A stretch of 64,000 bases of DNA from Noviherbaspirillum sedimenti. GTDB taxonomy: Bacteria; Pseudomonadota; Gammaproteobacteria; Burkholderiales; Burkholderiaceae_D. The stretch lies in contig NZ_QYUQ01000002.1 in NCBI RefSeq assembly GCF_003590835.1, forward strand, positions 496,001 to 560,000, read 5' to 3'. A model generated the notes under the pieces. That model made no database searches, was not told the origin of the DNA, and saw only the letters and a list, made by a program, of their open reading frames with translations. Shown here piece by piece: positions 42,499 to 51,841 of this stretch (position 1 is its first letter; each line of letters begins with the position of its first letter). Made by a program: the position numbers and the translations under genes.

Positions 42499-43299
42499 AT
42501 GAAGATTGAATCTGGTCAAGTAGCTGTAATTACAGGCGCAGCTTCTGGAATTGGACTTGCGATGGCCCGGGCTTTCGGTGGTCGGGGCCTGAAATTGGCC
42601 ATGGCGGACGTCGACGAAAAACGACTTGCTCACGAAGTGGAAACATTGAGAGTTGCAGGGATTGAGGCGAAGGCCTTTGCCTGCGATGTGTCCTTGCCTG
42701 CCGAACTCGAGAAACTCAAAGATGGCACGCTTGCAGAATTTGGGCGTTTCGACATTGTCTGCAACAACGCCGGTGTGATCTTGCCTTTCAGTCCCTTATG
42801 GGAAGTTTCAACGTCGGATTGGGAGTGGATTCTCGATATCAACCTGAGAGGCATTTTCAATGGCATCCGAACTTTTGTCCCTCATCTGGTACAGCAAGGG
42901 AGCGGCCATATTGTCAATACCGCATCGATGGCGGGAGTCACGATGATACCGGGAAATGGTGCCTACAATGCGACTAAGCATGCTGCGGTCTCTCTTACCG
43001 AAACCCTGGCGGCTGACTTGTCGGAGGCTGGAAGCGCGGTTGGTGCGACCGTTTTATGCTGCGGATTGGTCAGCACACGGATTCGAGAGTCGGTACTCAA
43101 ACGCAGCGCTCCCGCGCCAATTAATATGGAGGCAATTGTCAATCCCATTGCCAAATCCTTCATCTCTTTACCGCCCGACGATGTGGCTGACATGGTATTG
43201 GACGCCATAGAAAAACGTCGTTTATATCTGTTCACCAATCCCGGATCGGAAGAAAGAATTCGCAACCGGATAGACCGCTTGCTGAGCGACCTTCACTAA
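42499..43299 (+). CDS. Short-chain dehydrogenase/reductase 3
   Basis: 266 residues from ATG 42499 with GGAG seven bases upstream. TGAASGIG (10-17), CNNAG and YNATK are intact. Its C-terminus (VADMVLDAIEKRRLYLFTNPGSEERIRNR) resembles SDRs of aromatic and terpenoid pathways. A decayed copy of its start, including the ribosome site, lies near 53904-54032 on the minus strand, showing that a related gene pair once existed there. Confidence 0.87.
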   Translation: MKIESGQVAVITGAASGIGLAMARAFGGRGLKLAMADVDEKRLAHEVETLRVAGIEAKAFACDVSLPAELEKLKDGTLAEFGRFDIVCNNAGVILPFSPLWEVSTSDWEWILDINLRGIFNGIRTFVPHLVQQGSGHIVNTASMAGVTMIPGNGAYNATKHAAVSLTETLAADLSEAGSAVGATVLCCGLVSTRIRESVLKRSAPAPINMEAIVNPIAKSFISLPPDDVADMVLDAIEKRRLYLFTNPGSEERIRNRIDRLLSDLH

Positions 43300-43473
43300 A
43301 CCTCCACCTAGATCCGCCCTCAATAATCTAAACGAATCATTGGCGCCGGCATGAATTCATCAACCCGGCGCACCCATACTGTAGTGTTGCTGGCGGATCA
43401 AAAGCAAGGCCAGTGCCGCACGACGTTAATTGACATTCAATGTGGATGCGCCTATAGTGAATTACTACGTACA

Positions 43474-43487
43474 CTTAGGTAACTATG
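43474..43487 (+). promoter_or_regulatory. Cluster element overlapping the GntR start codon
   Basis: CTTAGGTAACTATG covers the GntR ATG (43485). The core TAG-GTAA-CTA is nearly palindromic, as expected for a FadR-type dimer, suggesting autorepression. Confidence 0.5.
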
Positions 43488-44366
43488 AACTCAACTCCAC
43501 TCAATGATGAGGCGGCTGATAAGGACGTCGGTCGATCCACCGACCAGGCGCCCATTTGGAATTCTATTGCGTCCGAAATTTTGGATTCTTTAGTGAACAG
43601 TGAAACATCTGCGGTTCAGGTTCCTAAGTTGTCTCACGTTTTAGCAGAGCGATTGCGTGGACAAATCATCAGTGGAAAGTTGCGAGTCGGGCAAAACCTC
43701 CCTGCAGAGAGTGAATTGCTAAATGTTTTCAAGGTATCACGTCCGACATTGCGTGAAGCGTTAAGAATTCTTGAGGCGGAAGGATTGGTGAGTGTGGGGC
43801 GGGGAACTCGTTCAGGCGCCGAAATCCGCATGCCGACTGTGGAGCGTGCTACTCAGTATGCCGCCATGGTTCTTGCTAGCGGCGGTGCGACCATGCTTGA
43901 AATCCATCTTGCTCGGATGCTGCTCGAGCCTCCGTTGACCATGTTGCTTGTCGGGGAAGAGAACAGATCTGTTGTTGATCAACTTCGAGAATGTGTGAGC
44001 CGGCAGGAGCAGGCTTTGCATAAAAAAAAGTATCAGGATGCGTTAGCTTTGATCAACCGATTTCATGAAGTACTGATATGTGGTTCAGGTAACATGGTAT
44101 TGACGCTACTGGTAGGCATGCTGCATCTACTTTCTCAGTCGACGTCTTCTTTTCTGGTTGAAGGTAGCACCGATGAAAAGGCGAATCTTCATTCGAATAT
44201 GGCCAAGACGATCTCAGCGTACAAGCGTCTGGTCGATTTGCTCGAGGCAGGTGATGGGGCGGCAGCCGAAAAGTTCTGGTCTAACTATATGCAACGTGCG
44301 CTGACTTTCCTGGAACGTACTGGGCTGGGGGCGCAGCGTTTGCGATATCAGTCCGTTGGTTCATGA
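43485..44366 (+). CDS. GntR/FadR-family regulator
   Basis: 293 residues. After a 45-residue N-terminal extension comes a winged helix: HVLAERLRGQIISGKLRVGQNLPAESELLNVFKVSRPTLREALRILEAEGLVSVGRGTRSG (about 52-112). A helical FCD-like ligand domain follows (LARMLLEPPLTMLL, INRFHEVLI). Such proteins sense acids or acyl-CoAs. A copy of the cluster element overlaps its start codon, so it is the best candidate for controlling the other copies upstream of P450, DUF1302 and E1 genes. Confidence 0.85.
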   Translation: MNSTPLNDEAADKDVGRSTDQAPIWNSIASEILDSLVNSETSAVQVPKLSHVLAERLRGQIISGKLRVGQNLPAESELLNVFKVSRPTLREALRILEAEGLVSVGRGTRSGAEIRMPTVERATQYAAMVLASGGATMLEIHLARMLLEPPLTMLLVGEENRSVVDQLRECVSRQEQALHKKKYQDALALINRFHEVLICGSGNMVLTLLVGMLHLLSQSTSSFLVEGSTDEKANLHSNMAKTISAYKRLVDLLEAGDGAAAEKFWSNYMQRALTFLERTGLGAQRLRYQSVGS

Positions 44367-44523
44367 CCTTTCCCGTCATCGCCAATCCAATCAATCCATC
44401 GCCGCTACTCTCTAATTAAATCGTTGCTATGGTTGGCGATTGGACGAAATTCGCGTAGGCAGCGTTGGATGTTTAATACTGGTTCATCATTTATTCTTCA
44501 TTGAATTTTATTCGGGGTTATGC

Positions 44524-45735
44524 ATGTCTAAATCTTTGGCAGGAATCAAGGTGTTGGATATGGGGCGGATTGTCTCGGCGCCCTGGGGAGCACAAGTGCT
44601 TGGCGATCTGGGTGCCGACGTCATCAAGGTCGAGCGCCCGGGGCGCGGAGATGACTTGCGCACGTATGGCCCCTCGTTTGCACGTGACGCAGCCGGAAAT
44701 GACACTGCGGAGTCGGGCAACTATCTTTGCTCGAATCGTAACAAGCGCTCGATTACAGTTGATTTGTCAAAACCCGAAGGCGCAGATGTCATACGTGATC
44801 TCGCCAGTAAAGTCGATGTATTGATTGAAAACTACAAGGTGGGCGATCTTGCTCGCTACGGACTTGACTACAAAAGCTTGTCCGCGATAAACCCGAATTT
44901 GGTCTACTGTTCAATCACGGGATTCGGGCAAACCGGTCCATACGCGAATCGCCCTGGCCTGGATGCCGTCTTTCAGGGTTTGAGTGGCCTTATGGCCGTC
45001 ACTGGCGAACCAACCGGGATGCCACAACGTGTTGGCACCTATCTGATTGATGAAATGTCGGGGTTGTATGCAACAATCGCGATTCTCGCTGCGCTGCGTC
45101 ATCGCGATGCGGGGGGAGGGGGGCAATACATTGATATGTCCTTGCTGGACGTTGGCATCGCCGCAATGGCGCCGCGTAATATCGATTACCTTATCGATGG
45201 GAAAAACCCGGAACGTCTGGGTTCCAAATCTCCAGGCTCATGTCCCGCGCAGATTTTCGAATGCGCTGATGGCTACCTTAATATTCAAGCCGGTGCTGAA
45301 AGAGATTACCGCAAGTTATGTGACGAGCTGGGTTTTCCTGAACTTAAGGAAGATCCGCGATTTGCGACACGGAAGGATCGCGTAGCCAATGAGTCTATTC
45401 TTATTCCGTTGCTTTCGGAAAAAATAATGGCACGCAATGGCAATGAGTTGGCTGAGGCGTTGATTGCACGCGGTGTCATCGCTTCGCCAATTTATCGGGC
45501 AAGCGAGATGGTAAATGATCCGCAAATCAAGCATCGAAATTTGTACTTCAACGTGCCGCATCCAACGGTCGGTTCCGTCCCATTATTTGCCAGTCCGCTG
45601 CGACTTTCCAAGACGCCCGTCGATGTTTACAAGGCTCCCCCTGTATTGGGGGAGCACACCGACACTGTGTTGCAAGAAGTGCTGGGTTATTCTCCTCAGC
45701 ACGTTGCCGCTTTGCGCGAGACGGGCGCGATCTGA
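44524..45735 (+). CDS. Class III CoA-transferase (CaiB/BaiF) 3
   Basis: 403 residues from ATG 44524; a longer frame to 44440 exists without signals. LAGIKVLDMGRIVSAPWGAQVLGDLGADVIKVERPGRGDD, RPGLDAVFQGLSG with the catalytic Asp, and the conserved C-terminal half mark a complete family member. It is closer to typical succinyl-CoA/formyl-CoA transferase-like enzymes than the pair at 38.3-40.6 kb and could serve a different acid. It follows the GntR gene in the same direction. Confidence 0.88.
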   Translation: MSKSLAGIKVLDMGRIVSAPWGAQVLGDLGADVIKVERPGRGDDLRTYGPSFARDAAGNDTAESGNYLCSNRNKRSITVDLSKPEGADVIRDLASKVDVLIENYKVGDLARYGLDYKSLSAINPNLVYCSITGFGQTGPYANRPGLDAVFQGLSGLMAVTGEPTGMPQRVGTYLIDEMSGLYATIAILAALRHRDAGGGGQYIDMSLLDVGIAAMAPRNIDYLIDGKNPERLGSKSPGSCPAQIFECADGYLNIQAGAERDYRKLCDELGFPELKEDPRFATRKDRVANESILIPLLSEKIMARNGNELAEALIARGVIASPIYRASEMVNDPQIKHRNLYFNVPHPTVGSVPLFASPLRLSKTPVDVYKAPPVLGEHTDTVLQEVLGYSPQHVAALRETGAI

Positions 45736-45753
45736 CAGTCACGGAGTCGCCCA

Positions 45754-45798
45754 CCCAGCAGCACTGCTATGCTCCCAATTTATGCACTAATGGGAGAG
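45754..45798 (+). repeat. 45-bp direct repeat, left copy
   Basis: 37 of 45 bases match the segment 53236-53280 in the same orientation. Here the flanks form a hairpin (GCTA..CTCCCA with TGGGAG..TAGC). The two copies bracket a block (tauD-type to second tauD-type gene) that differs in regulation from the rest of the cluster, so they may be ends of a past mobile unit. Confidence 0.55.
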
Positions 45799-45939
45799 TA
45801 GCATGGGCGGCGCTCATAGAACTCGGTGTCAAATCACTATCGCAGGACTGCGAGCATAATGTTACGGAGCCTCTGCACTTGGTATCTTGCAAGACCTGTT
45901 CGAAAATTAACGTTCGTCCATCAACCTTGAAAGCTTACC

Positions 45940-46902
45940 GTGAAATTCGAGACAATTCCGATCACCGAAAACCTGGGCCTGGAAATCCGCGGCCTGGATC
46001 TCAACCTGCCGCAAGGCGACAGCACTTGGCAGGATCTGTTCGACGCCTGGATCAAGGCAGGGGTACTTTTGTTCCGAGGTATGGACAGGACCCCGCAAGC
46101 TGCGGTCAACCTGAGCCGCCATTTTGGCGAACTCGAACTTCACCCGTCCGTTGGATCGCGTCTGAAGGATCTCCCTGAACTGATCCGCATTGCCTATGAC
46201 CCGGCGACCGACGCTTCAAGCCAGAATGTCTACCGCTACGATGGCCAGGAGCGCGGTGCATTCCAGCCCTGGCACAGCGACCTGCGCTACATGACCAAGA
46301 ACAACCGTGGTGCCCTTCTCTGTGCGGTTGAAGTGCCGGCCGAAGGGGGGTACACCGGTTTTATCGACCAGATTCAGGCGTATGAATCCTTACCCGATGA
46401 CTTGAAGACCAAGATCGAAGACCTATGGGTGATCTACCGGATGAATCCCGACTCGTCCCAGATAAAGTTCAAGAATGGCCACACCATTGAGAGGGTCCAC
46501 CTCTCAAAAGAGGCCAAGGCTTTGATAGCACGCATAGAGAAGGACTTTCCCCCTGTGATCCACCCCATGATCTACCGACAACAGGAAACCGGTCGAAAGG
46601 TACTCAATGTCAGTCAATGGTTCGCCCTGCACATCATGGGTATGGAGCACGAAGAAGGCGATCGTTTACTTGAACGCGTCATGAGCCACGCAATCGACGA
46701 ACGGCTTGCCTACTACCATGAATGGCGCCCGAACGACATGGTGCTGTTCGACAACTGGCGCACACTGCACTGCGCCTGCGGCGTTCCGACCCGGTGCAAG
46801 CGAGAAATGCACCGGACTACCATCATGGGGGACTACGGCCACGGTCGCTATCTCGACTCCTCGCCGAACAAGGCGTCCACTGCCGCTGCTGCGGTTTATT
46901 GA
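45940..46902 (+). CDS. TauD/TfdA-type Fe(II)/2-oxoglutarate dioxygenase 1
   Basis: 320 residues from a GTG start. Iron ligands H-x-D (PWHSDLRY) and the distal His (TLHCACG), plus the 2-oxoglutarate-binding Arg in RTTIMGDYG, are present. The family hydroxylates sulfonates, phenoxyacids, pyrethroid-like and other substrates. It is 37 bases from the araC-type gene and has a homologue at 51.8-52.8 kb. Initiation signals are modest. Confidence 0.87.
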   Translation: MKFETIPITENLGLEIRGLDLNLPQGDSTWQDLFDAWIKAGVLLFRGMDRTPQAAVNLSRHFGELELHPSVGSRLKDLPELIRIAYDPATDASSQNVYRYDGQERGAFQPWHSDLRYMTKNNRGALLCAVEVPAEGGYTGFIDQIQAYESLPDDLKTKIEDLWVIYRMNPDSSQIKFKNGHTIERVHLSKEAKALIARIEKDFPPVIHPMIYRQQETGRKVLNVSQWFALHIMGMEHEEGDRLLERVMSHAIDERLAYYHEWRPNDMVLFDNWRTLHCACGVPTRCKREMHRTTIMGDYGHGRYLDSSPNKASTAAAAVY

Positions 46903-46939
46903 GCCTTTACGAGAGGTAGGCTACTCATAGAATATTCTG

Positions 46940-47920
46940 ATGGCCTCATCACTGTCTGATCTGCTCAGGGTTGTGCGCTTCGATGATGTCGATAGCGCAC
47001 TTGTCACGCTCAGAACCACGGGCTCGATCCATTTTCCGCACCACCATCGCGGATACTTCCATCTAGTGCTCGAGGGGGGGCTGAAATTGCGTACGGCTGG
47101 TTCGCAGCAGGTTTTTAGCGCTCAGTCGGGCGACATATTGTTTCTTGTTCAAGGCACGCAGCATGAGATTTCCGTGGATTTCACCGCGGCCGGCATTGAG
47201 TTCAGGTATCTACTCGAACACCATCGGCTCGACGCCCCGCCTGCCCTGCAGATTGGCAGTGGTACTGTTGTGGCAAAGCTACTCAGCGGGGTTTTCGGTC
47301 TAAGCATGGGAAGGACCAGTAGAGGTATCCTGCCCGAGGTTATGTTGATGCCATCCCGCATTGGGCATTTCCCTGAGCGTAGCGCGCCGCAAGGCGCCTG
47401 CGATATCGAGCTTGCGTGTCAGGGCGTCGGCGCGTCTGCTTTTGTATCCTGTTACGTCCATACCCATTTCGTTCAGGCCGTCCGTAGCTACGTCAAGGAT
47501 CAAGTCCAGGCTCCAAGCCGTGCCGGCGTGAGCACCACATTGGACATCAAAGCACTCAAAATGCCACAGATCCACGTGGCACGCCGTCTTATTAACGGTA
47601 ACCTCGGACAGCACTGGACGGTCGCAAGCTTGGCGCAGGCGGTGGGTATGTCCCGCTCCGTATTTGCGGCCTCGTTTGCCCACGCTGTGGGCGAAAGCCC
47701 GATGCACTATGTCACGCGCTTTCGGATGGAACGGGCGACTGAGTTGCTGCGGCTGAGAACATTGACGGTGGCGGAAATCGCACAGAACCTGGGCTACGAG
47801 TCACAGTCTTCATTCGCCCGGGCCTTTCGCAAATTCCATGGCTTGTCCCCCGATAACTATCGCACGGGGAGCGATACTGAGAGGCCGATTGAGACGTTCC
47901 GATCGATCGATAGCCTTTGA
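46940..47920 (+). CDS. AraC-family regulator with cupin N-terminus
   Basis: 326 residues. The N-terminal half has a cupin-like ligand domain (HFPHHHRGYFHLVLEGGLKL, GDILFLVQGTQHEI). The C-terminal 100 residues form the AraC double helix-turn-helix (WTVASLAQAVGMSRSVFAASFAHAVGESPMHYVTRFRMERA, LTVAEIAQNLGYESQSSFARAFRKFHGLSPDNYR). It likely activates the adjacent dioxygenase, reductase or deacylase genes. Confidence 0.88.
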   Translation: MASSLSDLLRVVRFDDVDSALVTLRTTGSIHFPHHHRGYFHLVLEGGLKLRTAGSQQVFSAQSGDILFLVQGTQHEISVDFTAAGIEFRYLLEHHRLDAPPALQIGSGTVVAKLLSGVFGLSMGRTSRGILPEVMLMPSRIGHFPERSAPQGACDIELACQGVGASAFVSCYVHTHFVQAVRSYVKDQVQAPSRAGVSTTLDIKALKMPQIHVARRLINGNLGQHWTVASLAQAVGMSRSVFAASFAHAVGESPMHYVTRFRMERATELLRLRTLTVAEIAQNLGYESQSSFARAFRKFHGLSPDNYRTGSDTERPIETFRSIDSL

Positions 47921-48039
47921 CGCGGTCAAGCAGATTCAAAGGCTTTAGGCCTGCGCGCGAAAGTCTCAATATAGAGAATTTTATGTGTCTCTCAGGTCAA
48001 TGGCAATAGACACTCTGTGTGCTTATGATTTGTCCCTTT

Positions 48040-49224
48040 TTAGGATGCCAGTGACGTTAGAGAGGCCAGGGTGGGATAGTCGGTGTAGCCCTTTTCCGGC
48101 CAGTCGCCGCCATAGAAGGTGGCGCGGTCGGGCTCGTTGAAGGGACCGCCCTGGCGCAGGCGACGGGTCAGGTCGGGATTTGCAAGGAATCGCTTGCCGA
48201 AGGCGACCAGGTCAGCGCCCGAGATGAGCGCTTGCTGCGCCAAGGCCAGATCGTAGCCGTTGTTGACCATCCACGCCCCTTGACCACCTGCCTCGCGGTA
48301 GCTGCGCAAAACGGCCGCGTAATCGAAAGGCTTGTGGTCCCGTGCGCCTCCGGCCTGGCCCTCGATTAAATGCACATAGGCCAAGCCCAGCGGGGCGAGT
48401 TCGCGCGTCACATATTCGAACAATGCCTGCGTATCGGCGTCGACCACGATACCATTGCCCTCGGTTACCGGTGACAGGCGCACGCCAACCCGGTTGCTGC
48501 CGATCTCGCCACAAATAGAACGCAGCACCTCCAGTAGCAGGCGGGCACGGTTTTCGATCGAGCCACCGTAGGCGTCGGTGCGCCGGTTGGACTTGGTGCG
48601 CAGGAACTGGTCGAGCAGATAGCCGTTGGCACCATGCAACTCGATGCCGTCCATGCCGGCGTCGATGGCGTTCCGTGCCGCCTGGCGGAAAGTCTGGACC
48701 AGGGCGGGCAGTTCCTCCAGCTTCAAGGCCCGCGGCTCGGATGTATCTACGAGGGCGCCGACGCGCAGACCGGGCTCACCCTTGATCAGGTAGGTTTTGG
48801 CGTTAGCCCGCACGGCTGACGGTGCCACCGGGGCTTGCCCCCCGGGCAGCAGGTCGACGTGGGAGACACGACCCACATGCCACAGTTGCATCACGATGTG
48901 GCCACCCTGAGCGTGCACGGCACCGCTGATTGCTTTCCAACCCTCGATCTGCTCGGCGCTGTGGATGCCGGGGGTGTCAGAATATCCATGGCCTTCGGGG
49001 CAGATGGGCGTACCCTCAGTGATGATCAGGCCTGCACCAGTTTGCGGATGGGCACGCTGGGCGTAGTAGGTAGCCATCAGCGGCGTAGGCATTTGTGCAG
49101 GCGCGCGGTTGCGGGTCAGCGGCGCCATGACAACGCGGTTAGGCAGTTGCCAAGCCCCGACACGGACCGGCTCAAACATAGATGGGGAAGCAAAAGAGTC
49201 TGGCATAGTTGTATTTTGGTTCAT
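48040..49224 (-). CDS. Old yellow enzyme (NemA/OYE-type ene-reductase)
   Basis: 394 residues. FMN TIM-barrel motifs: PNRVVMAPLTRNRA, the substrate-binding pair in ELHGANGYLLDQFLRTKSNRRTDAYGGSIENR, and VAFGKRFLANPDL near the C-terminus. Reduces activated C=C bonds of enones or nitro compounds with NAD(P)H. No ribosome site is obvious; ATG 49224 is used, ATG 49206 is an alternative. It is convergent with the araC-type gene and shares the strand of the SDR/deacylase genes. Confidence 0.9.
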   Translation of the reverse strand: MNQNTTMPDSFASPSMFEPVRVGAWQLPNRVVMAPLTRNRAPAQMPTPLMATYYAQRAHPQTGAGLIITEGTPICPEGHGYSDTPGIHSAEQIEGWKAISGAVHAQGGHIVMQLWHVGRVSHVDLLPGGQAPVAPSAVRANAKTYLIKGEPGLRVGALVDTSEPRALKLEELPALVQTFRQAARNAIDAGMDGIELHGANGYLLDQFLRTKSNRRTDAYGGSIENRARLLLEVLRSICGEIGSNRVGVRLSPVTEGNGIVVDADTQALFEYVTRELAPLGLAYVHLIEGQAGGARDHKPFDYAAVLRSYREAGGQGAWMVNNGYDLALAQQALISGADLVAFGKRFLANPDLTRRLRQGGPFNEPDRATFYGGDWPEKGYTDYPTLASLTSLAS

Positions 49225-49339
49225 CAAGAAAAGTATTTATCTACGATATCGTCAATAACTAGAACAACTCAGAAATACCAGACTGTGCTAATTCATTAAT
49301 GGCAAGATCATTCGCGGTGGGAAAGGCTCGCGTTACTGG

Positions 49340-50035
49340 CTAGACACGTCCGTTGATTGCTATGGCTGATCCGGTAATGTCGTGCGCTTCCGGTGCAAGC
49401 AAGAACGCAATGGCAGAAGCGATGGACTCCGGCCTGACCCAGCGAGAGAAATTGGCCTTGGGCATGTCCTTGCGATTGGCAGGCGTATCAATGATGCTCG
49501 GCAAGATAGCGTTGACCGTGATGCCGTCGTCTTTGAGTTCTTCGGACAGGGCCTCTGTCAAGCGCATGAGTCCGGCCTTTGACGCGGCGTAGGCCCCCAT
49601 TCCCAAGCCTGCCTTGCCGCCCGCTCCAGCACCAATGTTGACGATGCGACCCGCCCCCGACCTCTTGAGCAAAGGCAGGGCGGAACGGCACATATGCAAG
49701 GCAGTCTTGATATTCAAGGCGTACATCAGGTCCCAGGTGTCTGGGCTGCCTTCAGCCACGGTTTCCCAACGAAAGGCTCCGGCCACGTTGACCAGGCCAT
49801 CCAAACAGCCGAAGCGCAGCTCAACTTCACGTATCGCAGCCTCGGCTGCCCGAGGCTGCACCAAGTCGACCCCCGGTAACAGCAGATGATCGGCGAAAGC
49901 ATCAGCCAGAACTGGTGGCGCGACCGGTGTTGCATCCACCAATACCAGCGCGGCTCCCTGGTTTTTCAGTAAGCCTGCCACCGCTGAGCCCAGAGCGCCG
50001 AATGCGCCGGTAACCATGTAAGTTGCATTGTTCAC
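49340..50035 (-). CDS. Short-chain dehydrogenase/reductase 4
   Basis: 231 residues from a GTG that overlaps the deacylase stop (GTGA), so it is co-translated with it. VTGAFGALGSAVA is the nucleotide-binding loop and YAASK the catalytic pair; NVAG replaces NNAG. It is shorter than the other three SDRs. Probably acts on the product of the amidohydrolase or the reductase. Confidence 0.85.
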   Translation of the reverse strand: MNNATYMVTGAFGALGSAVAGLLKNQGAALVLVDATPVAPPVLADAFADHLLLPGVDLVQPRAAEAAIREVELRFGCLDGLVNVAGAFRWETVAEGSPDTWDLMYALNIKTALHMCRSALPLLKRSGAGRIVNIGAGAGGKAGLGMGAYAASKAGLMRLTEALSEELKDDGITVNAILPSIIDTPANRKDMPKANFSRWVRPESIASAIAFLLAPEAHDITGSAIAINGRV

Positions 50036-51795
50036 GGTCGCACGCCCTCACGCCCTTGCACACTTTGCTGCTGTGCCTGTTGACGTCTCACCAATCTGCC
50101 CGGCAATGCACCAGTGGCCTTACCGTTGCGGTAAGTAACCATGCCACTGACAACCGTGGCAACGTAGCCTTCGGCTCGTTGCTGCAAGCGGCGACCACCG
50201 GACGGCAGATCGTAGGCCGTGCGCGGAGCCGATAAGCGTAGCCGATCGAGGTTGATCACATTGACATCTGCCTTCATGCCGGGTTTGAGCAAGCCACGAT
50301 CCATCAGACCCACGGCTTCCGCCGGCTTGCGGCTAAGTTCGGAAATGGCCCATTCGATGGGGAAGCGCTGTTCCGGCGACGCGTCACGCACCCAATGGGT
50401 CAGCATGAAGGTCGGGTAACTTGCATCGCATATCAGGCCATAATGCGCCCCGCCATCACCCAGGCCCAGAATGGTGTACGGGCTGGCCATCATTTCCCGG
50501 ACAGCGTTCAGCGTGTTGCCGACGTAGTTCGCCCCAGGCAGGTACAGAATGGCCTTGCCTTCATCGCCAAGCAGCAGGTCGTAGGCTAGTGATTCCGCTG
50601 AAACCCCTGCGGAAGCGGCAAGGTTGCAGATCAACTTGTCAGCCGGCGGCGTATATTCCGCACGGTCATCAAGGACGAACATCTCGTTGACCTGGGCACA
50701 AAGCTCATTGAGCATTGGCTGTGGGTCAGGAATTGGGACTTCGGCAAGCAATTTCGCCTTGAAGGCGGGGTCTCGCAAGATCGCGACACGCTCGGCCAGG
50801 GGCAATTTTTCGATCGCCCTATACGAAAGCCGGGTTAAGAATGGATTGAGCGAGAGGTCCAGTCCAAGCAGCACCCCGACAGGGCGAGGGAACACTTGAC
50901 CACGTATCGCCAACCCGTCGGCATTGGCCTGCTCGACGTGCTTGAGTGAGATCCGCCAATCCTCCGGTGCGCGGGGCACTTGCAGCAGGGTGAACGATAC
51001 CGGCCGCTGAGAAGTCTCGGCCAATTTCCTAACGAGAGAAATCTCTTCGGCCGGGTTGCCGCTGGCGTTGGTGATGATCTGGAACACACCGGCACCGGCT
51101 TCCTTCAAGCCACTCGCGAGGGCCAGGATCTCTTCGTCGGCCGAATCGATGCTGGGCGCCAGCTTGCCGTTCTTGAGCCGATGTCCCGGCGAACGCGAGG
51201 TGGACACGCCGATCGCGCCCGCCTGCACCGCTTCGGTCACCAGTTTGGCCATGGCCACACGATCTTCAGGCGTCGAGGGCTCATGGTCTGCGCCTCGTTG
51301 CCCCATGACGTATACCCGCAGCGGAGAGTGCGGTATCTGCGTCGCCACGTCAATGTCGAATTCTCGTACAGACAGGACATCGAGGTAGTCCGGAAAGGTC
51401 TCCCAGTTCCAGGAGATGCCTTCAGCCATGACCACCTCGGGAATATCTTCCACGCCCTCCATCACCTTGATGAGCACCTGGTGGTCGGACGGCCTCACGG
51501 GAGCAAAACCAACACCACAGTTGCCGGTCACCACCGTCGTGACGCCATGTCCGCTTGAGGGAGCCAGGGTGTGTTCCCAGGTTGCCTGGCCGTCGTAGTG
51601 TGTATGAACATCGACGAATCCTGGTGTAACCAGGCAGTCGGCCGCATCGATTTCTTCCTTGCCCGAGCCTTCGATAGGCCCGATCGCAGTAATACGGCCA
51701 CCATTAATGGCGACATCGGCACGGAAAGCGGGACTGCCGCTGCCGTCAATCACAAGGCCACCCCGAATTACCATATCATGGGCTATTGTTTTCAT
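50032..51795 (-). CDS. N-acyl-D-amino-acid deacylase-like amidohydrolase
   Basis: 587 residues. Amidohydrolase features: VIDGSGSPAFRADVAINGGRITAIG, metal-binding H-x-H in VDVHTHYDGQ, and the late Asp in LGLGDGGAHYG. These match the D-aminoacylase subgroup, although many members act on other amides or cyclic ureas. In a catabolic setting it may cleave an amide of the substrate. No good ribosome site precedes the ATG. The last 25 residues are Arg/Gln-rich. Confidence 0.82.
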   Translation of the reverse strand: MKTIAHDMVIRGGLVIDGSGSPAFRADVAINGGRITAIGPIEGSGKEEIDAADCLVTPGFVDVHTHYDGQATWEHTLAPSSGHGVTTVVTGNCGVGFAPVRPSDHQVLIKVMEGVEDIPEVVMAEGISWNWETFPDYLDVLSVREFDIDVATQIPHSPLRVYVMGQRGADHEPSTPEDRVAMAKLVTEAVQAGAIGVSTSRSPGHRLKNGKLAPSIDSADEEILALASGLKEAGAGVFQIITNASGNPAEEISLVRKLAETSQRPVSFTLLQVPRAPEDWRISLKHVEQANADGLAIRGQVFPRPVGVLLGLDLSLNPFLTRLSYRAIEKLPLAERVAILRDPAFKAKLLAEVPIPDPQPMLNELCAQVNEMFVLDDRAEYTPPADKLICNLAASAGVSAESLAYDLLLGDEGKAILYLPGANYVGNTLNAVREMMASPYTILGLGDGGAHYGLICDASYPTFMLTHWVRDASPEQRFPIEWAISELSRKPAEAVGLMDRGLLKPGMKADVNVINLDRLRLSAPRTAYDLPSGGRRLQQRAEGYVATVVSGMVTYRNGKATGALPGRLVRRQQAQQQSVQGREGVRP

Positions 51796-51841
51796 TGAGT
51801 TTTTCTTGAATTTAATTGATTGGTCAAAGAATAATTCACAG